The position numbers and the translations under genes are program-made. A stretch of 64,000 nucleotides of DNA from Dipteris shenzhenensis (lineage: Eukaryota > Polypodiophyta > Polypodiopsida > Gleicheniales), in assembly GCA_047967505.1 (NCBI GenBank), contig CM106538.1. One strand, written 5' to 3'. Below the pieces are notes generated by a model. The model ran no database searches. It was not told the origin of the DNA and saw only the letters and a program-made list of their open reading frames with translations. Positions 22,301 through 33,018 of the stretch are shown piece by piece; position 1 is the stretch's first letter; every line of letters begins with the position of its first letter.

Positions 22301-23463
22301 GTGTACAGGATTTTGAGTTAAAGGCGTAAACTCAGCACCTTGCTCTTGGATGAACTCGTTTCTCCCTTCACTTCTGAAGGAAAACTCCCTATCAAGAGAT
22401 TATTGAAGGAGAGATGAAGGTAATTCTATACGTGGGTTATCATACTCAATGTGTGTAATTCTCATCTACATTATCCTCTTTAGGAGGAGGTGACGGTGTT
22501 CTCTCCCTATCTCCTTCTGGTAGTGGAGGAAAAAGGACAAGTTCATTATTAAATATCCCTTCTCCTTCCATTCTTTCCTTAGTAATACAAGAGAGAAAAT
22601 GACTTGCTGTAATTTCAGAAAAGGGGTTTATTTTACAGCAAAAGTCAAGTGTTGTAGAGTTGGTGGTACTTATCCGACTCTCGCTTTCCTTGTGTCAAAA
22701 AACCGCTTCAAATGACCTCTTCTTGCTTCTCTTTTAGGCTTTTCTTCTTGTATTTCTGCTGTAACCTAGTGCGCTCCGTTTGGACTACTTATTTTGAGTG
22801 GATTGGAGCTCTAGATACTGTTATAGGGGGTGGTGCTTGGTGGGTGGATCACCCCCTAAAAATCTTGTTCCGATCTGACTTTTCGTTTGGGAAAACGGGG
22901 GGGTCTCTTTTCCCCATGGTTTAAGGGTTTTAAGGGTCTATTTGTAGGGGGGGGAGTCACCCTGTTAGGACACCCCGTTCCCCGTCCAAATACCCAAAAA
23001 ATCAGAGAAAGCCCTTACCTTAGAGACTCTAGAACTCAAAGATTGCAGGGTTACATCAATAACTCCTTCCTCCACAAAGAAACAAAATGAGAATTTGCAA
23101 ACAGACCTCCGTCGCAATCACGATTTGCAGTCAGCCTCCTTTCGGAGTTTGCAGACAGCCCGGCCTCCCGATCTCATGATTGCTTTCACAGGTCTGGTTG
23201 AATTGTGCCCCTCCATGCGAAATCTTTGCAACACTCTGTGTCGCTGCCCGTCCGGAAGTCTGACGTGTGCGCACGTCTTCTCCCGCGCAAGCCTTCACAC
23301 ACGCGGCCTATTCGTGCGGTTCCCTCGAGTGGTCTTGTCCTATGCTGCATTGGCTTCTCGTGCTTCTCGTGCCTCTATCCCGCACGCTTGCGCCTTGCCT
23401 GGTGCTCGCTCCTCTCCTTCTCTTTCCGTCCCGGTGGTGGATCGTCGAGACTCTTATACCAAA

Positions 23464-24026
23464 TGTGAAGAACCAGCCTTCATAAGAATGCAAATGTGTG
23501 ATATGCATACGGAATTTGAATGCCAATTGGCCCTCCAATGGGGAAGAGCGCCCTCGTGAGAGTACTTGTTTCTATTTGGACCTACATGCAAGGTTGGAGA
23601 GAGATGGCGGATGAATGCAAAAGGTGAAATGAAGAATGCTACGTGAAATTCACAATGAAAGGGTGATACCCTTTCATTAATGTCACTCAAGTTCCATCTT
23701 TCCATTTACACCTACCCTTATCCTATGACCCATGCATTTACCATTCAATGCACCTTAATGCACCCTTTCCTTCTTATTGCCCCTAGAACCTAGACACGTG
23801 TGTGCATATCTTTATTAATAAAATAAGTATCACATGTCCAAATTTGATGCCGTTTGAAGGAGCGGCTCCTGCTTGACTAGTCTTATCTACTCAGATGATC
23901 CACCGCCATAACAAATTGGTTGGTGTCCATCATAAATACAAATACATGTTACACCATTGGCGTATAATATATAATAATGTTTTTATGTCTACTAATCACG
24001 GATTAGTGATTTCTCTTGTCATGACA
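23464..24026 (-). repeat. 5' LTR of T1
   Basis: 563 bp, TGTGAAGAACC...CATGACA, next to a primer-binding-site-like sequence at about 23446-23463. The portion 23587-24026 is shared with the left LTR. The outer 123 bases are present only here. Confidence 0.7.
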
Positions 24027-24820
24027 GGGTGTACGAGTTGAAACCTTGCCTTTGCCTTTGTGTTTGTGCTGGGCAGCAAAGGCTTGATCACTAGCCATAG
24101 AAGCATTGCGATTCGCACGACTTTGCTCCTCATGAAAAAGAAGAGCAACCAGCTGGTCAAATGAGAAATGATTGGCTTTACCTCCTGCAACCGACCTCAA
24201 TGTAGGAGCAAGGCCTTAATAAGAATCAGGGAATCTAGCAAGGGTATTAGAAACAAGCTGAGAATCAGGCATAATCTCATCAATGTTGGCCAATTGCTCT
24301 TTTAAATCCTTTACATTAGTAAGATAGGCATCCATGTTACCACCCTCTTCAAGCTTCAAGTCTTTCAACTGCTTGCAGAGATAGGCAACCCTCGCCTCAT
24401 TCTGCATTTGATACAAAGATGCAAGCTGATTCCATGCTTGCTTAGCTATCTTGCAAGACGGGATATGAGGGATAATAACCCGTTTCACTGAAAGAGCAAT
24501 CAAGGCATGTGCTTTGGCATCATGACCATCCCAATGAACCTGCTCGTGTGTAGGAGGAAAAGTATCTGTAACAGGAGCTGCAGGTGTTTTAGAAGTAGTA
24601 ATAGAAGCATCACCTAAAGACCCATCACTTGAAGTAGAACCAGAGGCAGTAGGTGTAGCACAAGAAGTGGCATTATGTGTAGGCCTGCTTAAACAATATG
24701 CCATAAATTGTTGGCCACCAAAACATGTCCCATCATGTATGACCACATGGGATAATTGGTGCCATCAAGCTTATCATCAACCCCAAGCATCCCAAACAAA
24801 TCATCCTTGCTGCTAGTCAT
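24027..24820 (-). pseudogene. C4 gag
   Basis: Begins at the ATG at 24818-24820 with MTSSKDDLFGML and KLDGTNYPMWSYMM, the classic copia gag start. A frameshift near 24700 is followed by the UBN2 core (HDAKAHALIALSVKR, AKQAWNQLASLYQ, VAYLCKQLKDLKLEEGGN, LTNVKDLKEQL). The C-terminal part (ANHFSFDQLVALLFHEEQSR) is in a third frame, and the frame ends in a basic stretch at T1. The zinc knuckle and protease that should follow are missing. Confidence 0.85.
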
Positions 24821-25366
24821 GGTGCTGAAATTTAAGACAAATGTACCAACTGGCGAAGCAAATGAGAGAAAGGCAATCTCTCAAAATCAAGTGACAAAAT
24901 TCTGCTCAAGCTTCAAAGATTATTCTTGCAAGAGACTCTGCTGTCCCAAGGTATATCTGTTGCAAGAAAAATCCCCAAAAGGCAACATGAGGCCTTCCAA
25001 GGCAACACGGGGCCTTTACAAAATGCAAACGAAGTCGAAATTGGAAAGAACCAATGCAACAACGGTTTACCCAATGATGTAGCCTGAAAGGACAGCAGTG
25101 AAAAGGCTCTGAATGCGAGTAGAGAGATTCACTCTTGAAGGAGAGGTGAAAATGAGAAAGAAAGAAAGAAAAAGTCTATTAACGTCCACTGGAGACCAAA
25201 GGGTCTATGGGACAGCAAGAAACCCTCTAGTACATCTGCTTTAGGGAGGGCACATGGCAGCTCCCAAGGAGTGCAAAAAGCAACCCACATTATTATAGAG
25301 TACCTACATAATACTCTGAAAGAGTAAACAGCCATCAGTTTAAGACTCAGGGTCTTTTGGTTTTGA

Positions 25367-26009
25367 TTAAAACTCTCTGATTAGGGCTACGCCTTCACGG
25401 TAAACTGCCCATTTTCCATCCTTTCTGGTAGCCTTGACTTTAGCTAATTTAGTTGCCTTATTCTTGAGTTGAGCCTGTGTAAGCTCCTCTGCTATCCATA
25501 CTTTGGTACCCTTCAACTTGTAAGATTGTCGAAGAAGCTCGATCCGCATATCATTTGACTTCTGTGTAAGGATTGCATGACTTTTATAGTGCATAATAGA
25601 AGTTGGCTTGGAGTCGTCATCATCGTGCTCATCATCATCCACCCATTCCATGTTGGGCAAGCTTGCTTTGATCTTTGTCAATATTTCACTATATGTGTCC
25701 TCTTTGTACCAATCTTCTGGGAGTCCCTCTATTCTAATCTTCAGCGCATTATCACTTCTAGCTTTGTGTTCTTTGATCTCTGCTTGAATATAGACTTACT
25801 TGCTTTGGTGTCCACTTCCACAATCACTTCCTCTTAGGAGTTTGTACTTCAATGTGAACAAGATCTTTGACTGTAGAGACTAGCTGCGGGATAGGGGGGG
25901 AGTCCTTACAAGATTTTACAGCTTCATCAATTATTGCCTGCTTACCAAGCCCTTCCAGAACGTGAAGTCGAGCCTTTACTTCGGCTAGTTCCAATCGTAG
26001 CTCTCTCAC
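25367..26009 (-). pseudogene. LINE ORF1 fragment in the C4 leader
   Basis: An L1-type ORF1 protein in three pieces: a coiled-coil start (LRLELAEVKARLHVLEGL) at 25824-26009, a middle part out of frame, and the C-terminal domain at 25367-25681 with LRQSYKLKGTKVWIAEELT and KATRKDGKWAVYREG. The protein binds RNA as an ORF1p trimer in related LINEs. No RT follows; a T/C-rich tail (TTTCTTTC on the minus strand, 25154-25171) is all that remains, and it resembles the LINE tail at 60513. This is a deleted LINE copy inserted in the leader. Confidence 0.7.
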
Positions 26010-26275
26010 TGCCTGTTGCAGATAAAAAATCTGATCTTGTTGTCGAAGGATGGGTCATTTTGAGCCTTCTTGTTGGTAATTCCGTGCATAAGGAGAGGGT
26101 GTCGTAGCTGCAACTGTGGAGTATCGAGTCCTAATGGAGGTTGAAGGAGTTGAGGGGGACTTGGAGAAGAGGGTAGGCCAGTCCATAATTGGTTGTCTGT
26201 TGAACCCCTTAGCTGAACCTAACCCTCGGGTTGGGTTGGGGGTTTAGTCCAACTCGAGGTTAGGGTTAGTGTGCT

Positions 26276-26371
26276 TGTTGCTGACGGGCTACTAACGGGC
26301 CACGGGGCTATACGAACGGAGAAGTACGGACGGAGGAGTACGGATGGGGCTGTACAGGCAGGAGAGGTACG

Positions 26372-26419
<48 letters not shown>

Positions 26420-26960
26420 TGAGCGGGTGAGGGGGGGCTGAGGTGGAGAGGCTGAGCGGGTGGGAGGCGGAGCGGGTGAGGGGTGGCTGAGGCGGAGAGG
26501 TTGAGCGGAGGGGCTAGCGGGAGAGGCTGAGCGGAGAGCAAATGAGGGCTGGAAATGAGAATTACAACAAGAGAAAGTGCTCCCACGAGAAGCAGAGTAC
26601 TTAGAAATGAGAGAAGAGTGATCCAATGGAGAGGTACTCGTAGTACAAGGCAAAGAATAGCCAATGGAATGAAAAAGGGCTCAAGGAGAGATCTCCATAT
26701 CACTTCAGCAATCTCCAAGGAGCTTCAACAGCCGGCACGCAGCACGAGGCAGCAAGAAACACCTCCAAAATGCAGGCTCGAACGTCGAGGCTGGTGCAAA
26801 CAGCCTTTCGGTCTAGAAAAGTAGACGCAGCAGGTCTGTACAGCCCGTACGGGTTGTACGAATGGCCGTATAGTCGCCGTACAACAAGCTGCAGTCACAT
26901 GGGCGAATAGAATGAGTCGTACAATTGTACGGATTCCGTACAGCAGGTAGCCGCCACACT
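26276..26960 (+). other. TACGG-rich part of the C4 leader
   Basis: TACGG occurs five times and the reverse complement (CCGTA) four times, including the palindrome CCCGTACGGG near 26840. A similar enrichment is found in the leader of copia element C5 at 63486-63835. Function unknown. Confidence 0.6.
26373..26417 (+). repeat. GA microsatellite in the C4 leader
   Basis: About 22 GA units. The next 120 bases are a purine-rich minisatellite of the GGCTGAGCGG type. Confidence 0.9.
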
Positions 26961-27184
26961 TGTGAGGTAAACTGAAAAAAAACAGCTCCCTTCGCCTCAA
27001 AATGCAGCTCCCTTCGCGGTGGATGCTCCGTCAAGATCAGGGTTTTCGTGACAGAAGTGCTTGGAGAGGCTTCAAACACTCACGGGTGTGTAAAAACCAG
27101 CAAAACCAGCAGGAATGAGGGCTCAGGAGGCTACCAAACAGCTTGGGAAAGCTGTCAATGGCCGAGGGAATGGATTTCCAACTT

Positions 27185-27196
27185 GCTCTGATATCA
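27185..27196 (-). other. Primer binding site of C4 (variant)
   Basis: The minus strand reads TGATATCAGAGC, one change from the plant initiator-Met site TGGTATCAGAGC, one base from the 5' LTR. Confidence 0.8.
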
Positions 27197-27197
27197 C

Positions 27198-27571
27198 TGT
27201 AGGCTAGGGCAAGCAATATAAGCTCAAAAGTGGAGGTGAGAAGGAGAAAAACGAGATGCTGTAATGAATTCCTGCAAAAACTGAGAGTAAAGGCTCAAGA
27301 GGGAGCTAACATAACAAAACCCTAGGGCTAAATGCCCTACTTGGACTAAGTGTCCTAACTGACCTAGGTGGTACATGTGGCAAGCAATGGAAGCTCAAAA
27401 ATGGAGGAGAGAAGTAGAAAACGAGATGTTGCAATACATTGCTGCAAAAACCGAGAGTGGAGGCTCAAGAGGGAGCCAACATAACAAAACCCTAGGGCTA
27501 AATGCCCTAACTGGACTAAGTGTCCTGACTGACCTAGGTGGTACGTGTACTAACTGTACCAATAGTCCTAT
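27198..27571 (-). repeat. 5' LTR of C4, partly tandem-duplicated
   Basis: Two overlapping LTR pieces: 27198-27377 (TGTAGGCTAGGG start) and 27378-27571, which restarts about ten bases into the LTR. Both carry the CCTAGGGCTAAATGCCC and CTGACCTAGGTGGTAC blocks also found in 15553-15828. The outer third of the LTR is missing where G1 resumes at 27572. Confidence 0.78.
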
Positions 27572-28722
27572 TCTCCGAGAACACAATCATATCATCAAAG
27601 AACATGCCAACAAAAGATCTGGGCTCATGAAAAACCTTGTCCATCGTACGATTGAACATGGCCGGAGCATTTGTAAGCCCAAAGGGCATCACTAGAAACT
27701 CATATAAACCAAAAGTAGTCCTGAACGCTGTCTTGAAAACATCCTCAGGTTGTATCCGAATCTAATGATATCCACTTTTCAAATCTATGCGCTGAATATC
27801 GCCTAGCCCTCAAGCCTATGCAAAATATCGTCAATCCTTGGAATTAGAAAGCGATTCTTAATGGTGATCTTGTTCAAGATGCAGTAATCAATACATATTC
27901 GCCAAGAACCATCTTTCTTCCAAACAAGTAGTACCGGCGAACAGTACGGAGACGAATTGGGCTGAATCAGTCCCTTGTCCAAAAGGTCATTGACCTGACT
28001 CATTTCTTCTTACTGCTGCGCCGCACTAGTACAATGGCTTATTAGAGGGGCTACTGCATGGCACTATATCTATACCATGGTCCTCTGGCCTCTCGGGCGG
28101 AAGTTCACTAGGCAAAGCATCGAAAAAGCAATCAGCAAACTGATTTTGAAAACCTGCCTGCTCTTTATCCAACTTAGAGACAGTAGACTTTTCATCAATA
28201 GGATTAGGCTCTTGAGCAAAAACCATGTATGCAGAAAGATGATTTTTCATTACTGTAGAAATGGCAGAAGCTGATACAATGGGAACTGACTCTCCTTTCA
28301 ATTTGGCATCAATAACATGAGTCTTCCCTGGGGGTGTAACGGTAATTTACTCTTACGGGCTTCTATCACAGCATCCATTTTATGCATCCATGGTATGCCC
28401 AACAAAACATCAGAGTCATGCAATGGCAGGTTGTAAAACTCTTTGCTGTCCTCAAGGCTTTGTAAATGCAGCTTCCCAATAATTGGAATTACTGGTGTAG
28501 TGAGTTTGGGATTAGCCATTCTGGCTTCAGACATGGGGTCAAAGAAGATCAACGTTGTCTGATCTCTCACTTTCTCCAAGTTCGGCATAACTCTGTATCC
28601 TTTCCCTGTGGTTTCTCACTTATCACATCTGGCAATAACCCCATAGAGGGCTTCGGCTTTTTGCCCTTGGTTAACTAGAATAAGCTTTGTTTTGCTTTTG
28701 CTTTGCATTAGTAAAAGAGAAT
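27572..28722 (-). pseudogene. G1 protease and reverse transcriptase
   Basis: Reading leftward from 28722: a short gag end, the protease (IPIIGKLHLQ, SDVLLGIPWMH; active site decayed to FDPMSE), a linker ([36 protein letters not shown]), then RT ([37 protein letters not shown]) and, after stops, the palm with a FFDD box near 27600. The YxDD motif is FFDD as in G5. Several stops separate the blocks. C4 interrupts it just after [10 protein letters not shown]. Confidence 0.82.
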
Positions 28723-29530
28723 TGTGGGGACGCCCACAAGGGACTAGGATTAGTCCAAGAACTAGGAATGCATGCATTTCGCTAAATTCTAACGGGTTAA
28801 AGTGTTGGAACTTGTTTGTGCAATGTGTAGGACCTAAGAGAGTGCAAAAAGAACCCAAGAGTGGGGAGAAATGCACAAAAAGTAGGTCTTGCGAGGCCTA
28901 AAAGCATGGACAAGGGGGCCGCCTCTTTAAAAGGAGGGCCCACGAGATAAAAAAGGCACCAAAAGCACCAGATTTAAAAAGAAAGCCTAATAAGCTTGGT
29001 TTTTTTTTGTAAAAGTAGCTTTCAGAAAGCAAGCCCTAGCTTTTTGCTAGGCCTAGTCTATGAAAGAAAGACCTCAAGCCTCCCAGATTCATTCAAGAGT
29101 TGTACTCAGCTTCATGCTCTTTTCAGAGCCAGTCGTACAAAGTATTATTCTATTGCAATAAAGACCGGGGGGGTCCAGCCCTTATTTCTAGGCCCTAGTG
29201 TTGCACGTGCTGCGTCTCCTTCTCTCCCTCTGTTCTATCGTGAAGAATCTTTGAGATAAGTGCTGCGAATTCTGATTTTCAGATTTCAGTTTGTGTTCTC
29301 CAGTTTCTATCGTGAAGTTCTTGTGAAATATTGCAAAAGTATTGCGTGGAAGTAGCAATCTCTATTCTTTCTCTCCCTCTCTCAGTTCGTTTTGATTCCC
29401 CTAAGAAATCTGCTGTTGTTCCTCGTTAGATGAAGCTATTAGATGCTGTTTTTCCCTGTTATCTATGAAATTCGAAATTTATCTTAGTGATTATCTATTG
29501 CGAATTGTAGATCCAGGCCACGTTTCTACC
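28723..29530 (+). repeat. LTR-like block S2 inserted in G1
   Basis: Separates the gag and protease of G1. It starts TGTGGGGACGCCCAC and shares with the G5 LTR the blocks GGACGCCCAC, ACTAGGATTAGTCC, AATAAAGACC-GGGGGGTCCAGCCC and GGCCCTAGTG in the same order, so it is a related gypsy LTR on the plus strand. The right boundary is uncertain (29500-29545) and no target duplication was found. Confidence 0.6.
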
Positions 29531-29544
29531 AGTAGTGATTCGTT

Positions 29545-30274
29545 TTTAGGGTTTCTGGTCCGGTTTCAGCCTGCATTTTTGGCTGCATGCCAACATTACC
29601 GTACGTCATATTGGGCTGCATACACCCTAAATGCCTTGCATTCCTGGCTGGAAACCCATTGCATAATTGCCATACAAATTAGGGCCGCCTCCTGCTTGAC
29701 CGGCCACAACTTGAAACACGGATCCTCCTTCGAAGTATCCTGCATAAGCACCTGCATAAGGAAAAGCTTGCTGCCCCATATTTGCCAAGTGAAAATTCCT
29801 ATTTGGGCCCTGCATACCAACTCCAAAACTTGGCATAGCCTATTGTGCGAAGACCATCTGTGCCACCTGCTGAGCAATCTACTGTCCCTCATGTCGTATT
29901 GGCCTAGAAAATACTTTTGGATCACCTTTGGATCCCGTTTCTTTTGAAGAAGCCTTTCGCCCCTTAGTCTTTGATGGGCCTTGCATCAATCCAGCAAATC
30001 GTGGATTTTGCGTGAGCTGAGTTATGGCTCCTATCACTGTAACCAACTGCTCCTGAACCAAAGCATCCGAATCTGCCTCATCACTTTTCTTGCTTCGATA
30101 CCTATGATAGCGACACACGAGAGCTAGGTTGATTCACTTCCGGCTGGTCATCTGCATATTGTTCACCTGTAGCGGTTCCACCATGCATAGAGTGCTCTTC
30201 TCCAGAGACCTCATCACCATGTTCTGGGTCATCCTCCTCCCAATCATTACTCACTTGAGTATCCCTGTGTGACA
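29545..30274 (-). pseudogene. G1 gag N-terminal region, Gly/Met-rich
   Basis: Starts at the ATG at 30272-30274 (MSHRDTQVSNDWEEDD), acidic at first. It has a frameshift near 30115, then IGAITQLTQNPRFAGLM and a low-complexity tail (GVGMQGPNRNFHLANMG, MGFQPGMQG). The same type of start is present in G4. The core capsid domain and zinc knuckle are absent in this copy. Assignment as gag rests on G4, where this region precedes a clear gag core. Confidence 0.65.
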
Positions 30275-30570
30275 TGATTGCTGAAAATTACCTTGCTGTA
30301 ATTTATGATTCAGCCAGCAGTACTTGCTCCCTAACACGACCACGGGCTCACCTCTTAGGAAAGTTGGTGATATGAACCATGCAACCGGCCTCTAATAAAA
30401 ATAAGGGCTGTAAAATCACAAGTTTTGTAAGTATCTCTCCACTGGCATAATGTCCCCAGCAAACAATAACATGGGGGGAGCTAGAATGCTCATGTTTAAT
30501 ACAAAGTACCAAATCAGCTGGTGCCCCTAGTGGTGTTTCTTTATTATTAATTCAAATTAAAACAGGTTAC

Positions 30571-30776
30571 AACAAAGACTAAACCCTTTTCCTGTAGGCA
30601 TCCAGTTCACAGCATAACCTCTGCTCTCAGCAATCCAAGACAAAGACTAAACCCTTTTCCTGTAGGCATCCAGTTCACAGCATAACCTCTGCTCTCAGCA
30701 ATCCAAGACAAAGACTAAACCCTTTTCTTGTAGGCATCCAGTTCACAGCATAACCTCTGCTCTCAGCAATCCAAGA
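30571..30776. repeat. 68-bp tandem repeat, three copies
   Basis: Copies start near 30573, 30641 and 30709 (CAAAGACTAAACCC) and are almost identical. They lie in the long G1 leader, about 130 bases before the insertion site of G2. Confidence 0.92.
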
Positions 30777-30905
30777 CAAACATGGCTTCACAGGCATTCA
30801 ATCCCAAGGCATAACCCATCTGGCAATCTGCCCCAGCTCCCACAGTGAAAATCGCCCAACAATCTCAGCTTAACCTACATCATTCCTTTGGCATGCAAGG
30901 CCAAC

Positions 30906-31208
30906 TGTTACGCTCAAGTTGAGGTAACGTGACCTCAGGAGGATCAGTCGACATTTTTTTAATGATATCCCAAGAGAGGGGTAAATGATGCATTAAGGAG
31001 GGACCCTAAAATGAAGACATGTGGCATACTAGATCCATGAAGAGGAAAATTTGGGGCTTGGTGGAGATTTAGTAAGCAAGAGCTTCAACGTAAGTGAATT
31101 CATATGAGCAAGCTTACGACTACCGAGAACGGTTGGGAGGTGATTCAATGTGCCTGCGTCCGTGATTCGATGTAAAGAAGCTAGGAGAAAACAGGTTTTC
31201 GTATAATA
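30906..31208 (+). repeat. 5' LTR of G2 (internally deleted)
   Basis: 303 bp, TGTTACGCTC...TATAATA. Matches 35750-36208 except for an approximately 155-bp deletion after GTCGACATTTT and several small changes. Confidence 0.9.
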
Positions 31209-31210
31209 TT

Positions 31211-31222
31211 TGGTATCAGAGC
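31211..31222 (+). other. Primer binding site of G2 (tRNA-iMet type)
   Basis: TGGTATCAGAGC, two bases after the 5' LTR. Confidence 0.92.
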
Positions 31223-31250
31223 AAATGTAGGGTAATCTGAGCTCAGGAAA

Positions 31251-32235
31251 ATGGTACATAGTATGTTTGCTAGACCATCCCGTGAAGAGAAAGTTAAATC
31301 TCCAATGGAACCGGAGTCCAGTATTCATACGGTCGAGCCTAGGAGGGCTAAGGTGCCTAATATTGCCAATTATAGGCTAGAAAAGTATTCTGGTCGGATG
31401 TCTGACCGTAGTTCCAATATCATTGAGACCTGGTTACACAAATGGGACGAGGCCTTCGCCATTTGTGAAATCAGGAATGATATGAAGAAAATCCGCGAGG
31501 CCACCCATATGTTTAATGAGGTAGCGGATAGGTGGTGGATAAAACAGCAAAAAGATGGAGTGGCATCCACTACTTGGGAGGGGTTTAAAAAGGAATTTAG
31601 AAAACACTTCTTACCTCCTGACGAAGCATCCCGAGCTTGGGATCAGTATCGAAACCTTCGTCAGAGAAATTTATCAGTGGCAGAATACACTGATAAGTTC
31701 AGAGAAAGTGTAATGAAGGTTGATGAACCCCTACCTCAGTCAATCCAAGTAAAAGATTTTATCTTTGGATTGAATGATCGAATCAAGATGGAAGTTCGGG
31801 CTAAGTATGCGAACACGCTAGATGAAGCAATTGCCATAGCCCTGAACTACGAGGATGCAAAAGGGAACAGACCAAGTGGGTTTGTGCAGGTTGGGACTCA
31901 GTATGGGTACCCGAAGAAAACTGGGTTTAAGAAGAAGTGGATTAGCAAAGCGAGTGCCTCACAGCCTAGTGGTCAAGCCAAGCATGCGAAACTAGTTTCC
32001 AAAATCAAGTACCACCATTGGAATGAAAAGAAAAGTAACACCAATGGCAGCCCGGGCTTGGTCGAAGTCTTCTTTGAAAAGGGAAGAAACGAGGAGAGAA
32101 GGCTTGTGTTTTGGATGCCTTCAGGCTCATCAGTGGAAAGATTGTCCACGAAACAAAGATCGTCGGATGGCTGAGATGGTGATCTCAGAATGCGACGTGG
32201 AAATGGAGGGAAGTCCCAGAGCAGAACAGATGTAG
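31251..32235 (+). pseudogene. G2 gag with zinc knuckle
   Basis: The long frame 31251-32174 is a gypsy gag: YSGRMSDRSSNIIETWLHK, FNEVADRWW, EEFRKHFLPPDEASRAW-like blocks, NLSVAEYTDKFRESV and LDEAIAIALNYEDAKG. The Cys/His knuckle CFGCLQAHQWKDC (C-x2-C-x3-H-x4-C) is in a second overlapping frame (32023-32235), so a single frameshift near 32050 separates capsid from knuckle. It starts about 30 bases after the primer binding site. Confidence 0.88.
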
Positions 32236-32274
32236 ATTCAGCTAGCGGGATCTTCTCAAAGGTCAGTACTTGTT

Positions 32275-32964
32275 TTGTTATGTGTGTCTGTTGCTAAGCT
32301 AGTAACTAGTGCACCTGATAATGTCTTGTCAAAGCCCGCAGCGACGGGGTATACAATCTTTAATGATACGGAGTTAATTAAGATGAAAGGGCAAGTAGCT
32401 AATCATGATGTCATTGTGTTGTTTGACTTAGCGTCAATGCACAATGTAATTAACTCGAAGCTTGTAAAGAGGATGAAACTAAAGACTAGCCCGTCTGACT
32501 ATGCATATACAGTCAGAATGGCAAATGGAAGTTCAACTGAAGTATGGGACCAAAGGGTTACCCAGTTGGAGCTTCGAATTCAGGATTATACTGAGGAGCT
32601 TGATTTTGAAATGACTAAGCTTGCTCATGCAGACATAGCCCTGGGTAAGTCTAGGAAGAATCTAGCCATAGATTGGAAAAAGCACATTTATCAATTCAAG
32701 ATGAATGATGTGTTATATGTCTTACGAGGTAAAAAAGATATACCTCAAGGACCGTTGGTTTCCGTAATGGAAATTCGAAAAGCTCAAGAAGAGTTTTTGT
32801 TTCTTTGTACAACATCGGTAGAGCCGATTGATGATTCTTCGGCTAGCACTGATGTTGCTCAAAATGGAGAGATGGCCAAGCTGGCTGATCAAATAGCAGA
32901 GGAGTTCTTTGATTGTTTTAGGGATGAGCTACCTTATGGGTTACCTCCAGAGCGGAATGTTTAG
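32275..32964 (+). pseudogene. G2 aspartic protease region
   Basis: An open frame of 229 codons ending in LPYGLPPERNV just before RT. It has the beta-strand layout of a gypsy protease (VIVLFDLASMHNVINSKLV, then KLAHADIALGKSRK), but the catalytic D-S/T-G is DLA, so it should be inactive. A stop at 32962-32964 separates it from RT. Confidence 0.8.
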
Positions 32965-33018
32965 CATAAGATTGAACTAATCCCGGAGAGAGAACCTGTA
33001 AATAGACCTCCCTATAGC

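Larger units (their letters stand above)
20210..24026 (-). mobile_element. T1: gag-only LTR element (TR-GAG-like), nested in C4
   Basis: Two LTR copies (20210-20726, truncated, and 23464-24026) flank 2.7 kb whose only coding region is a Ty3/gypsy-type gag on the minus strand. I find no protease, RT or integrase. A polypurine tract (AGGAGGGAG on the minus strand) adjoins the left LTR, and a primer-binding-site-like TGGTATAAGAG adjoins the right one. This is the layout of TR-GAG elements. Insertion was accompanied by loss of the C4 protease region, and no target duplication is visible. Confidence 0.72.
15553..27571 (-). mobile_element. Large Ty1/copia element C4, nested in G1
   Basis: The minus strand reads 5' LTR (27198-27571, partly duplicated), primer binding site, leader, gag, GAG-pre-integrase, integrase, RT, RNase H, polypurine tract and 3' LTR (15553-15828). 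It is swollen to 12 kb by the gag-only element T1, a LINE ORF1 piece in the leader and tandem duplications in integrase and RT. The protease is missing where T1 sits. The 5' LTR lost its outer end, so no target duplication can be read. Confidence 0.82.

Noticed and set aside
23095-23559. A 154-codon open frame on the plus strand
   Set aside because: It runs antisense through the T1 leader and right LTR and shows no recognisable domain.
26219-26718. Ser/Leu/Pro-rich frames on the minus strand
   Set aside because: They come from the GA microsatellite and the GGCTGAGCGG minisatellite in the C4 leader.
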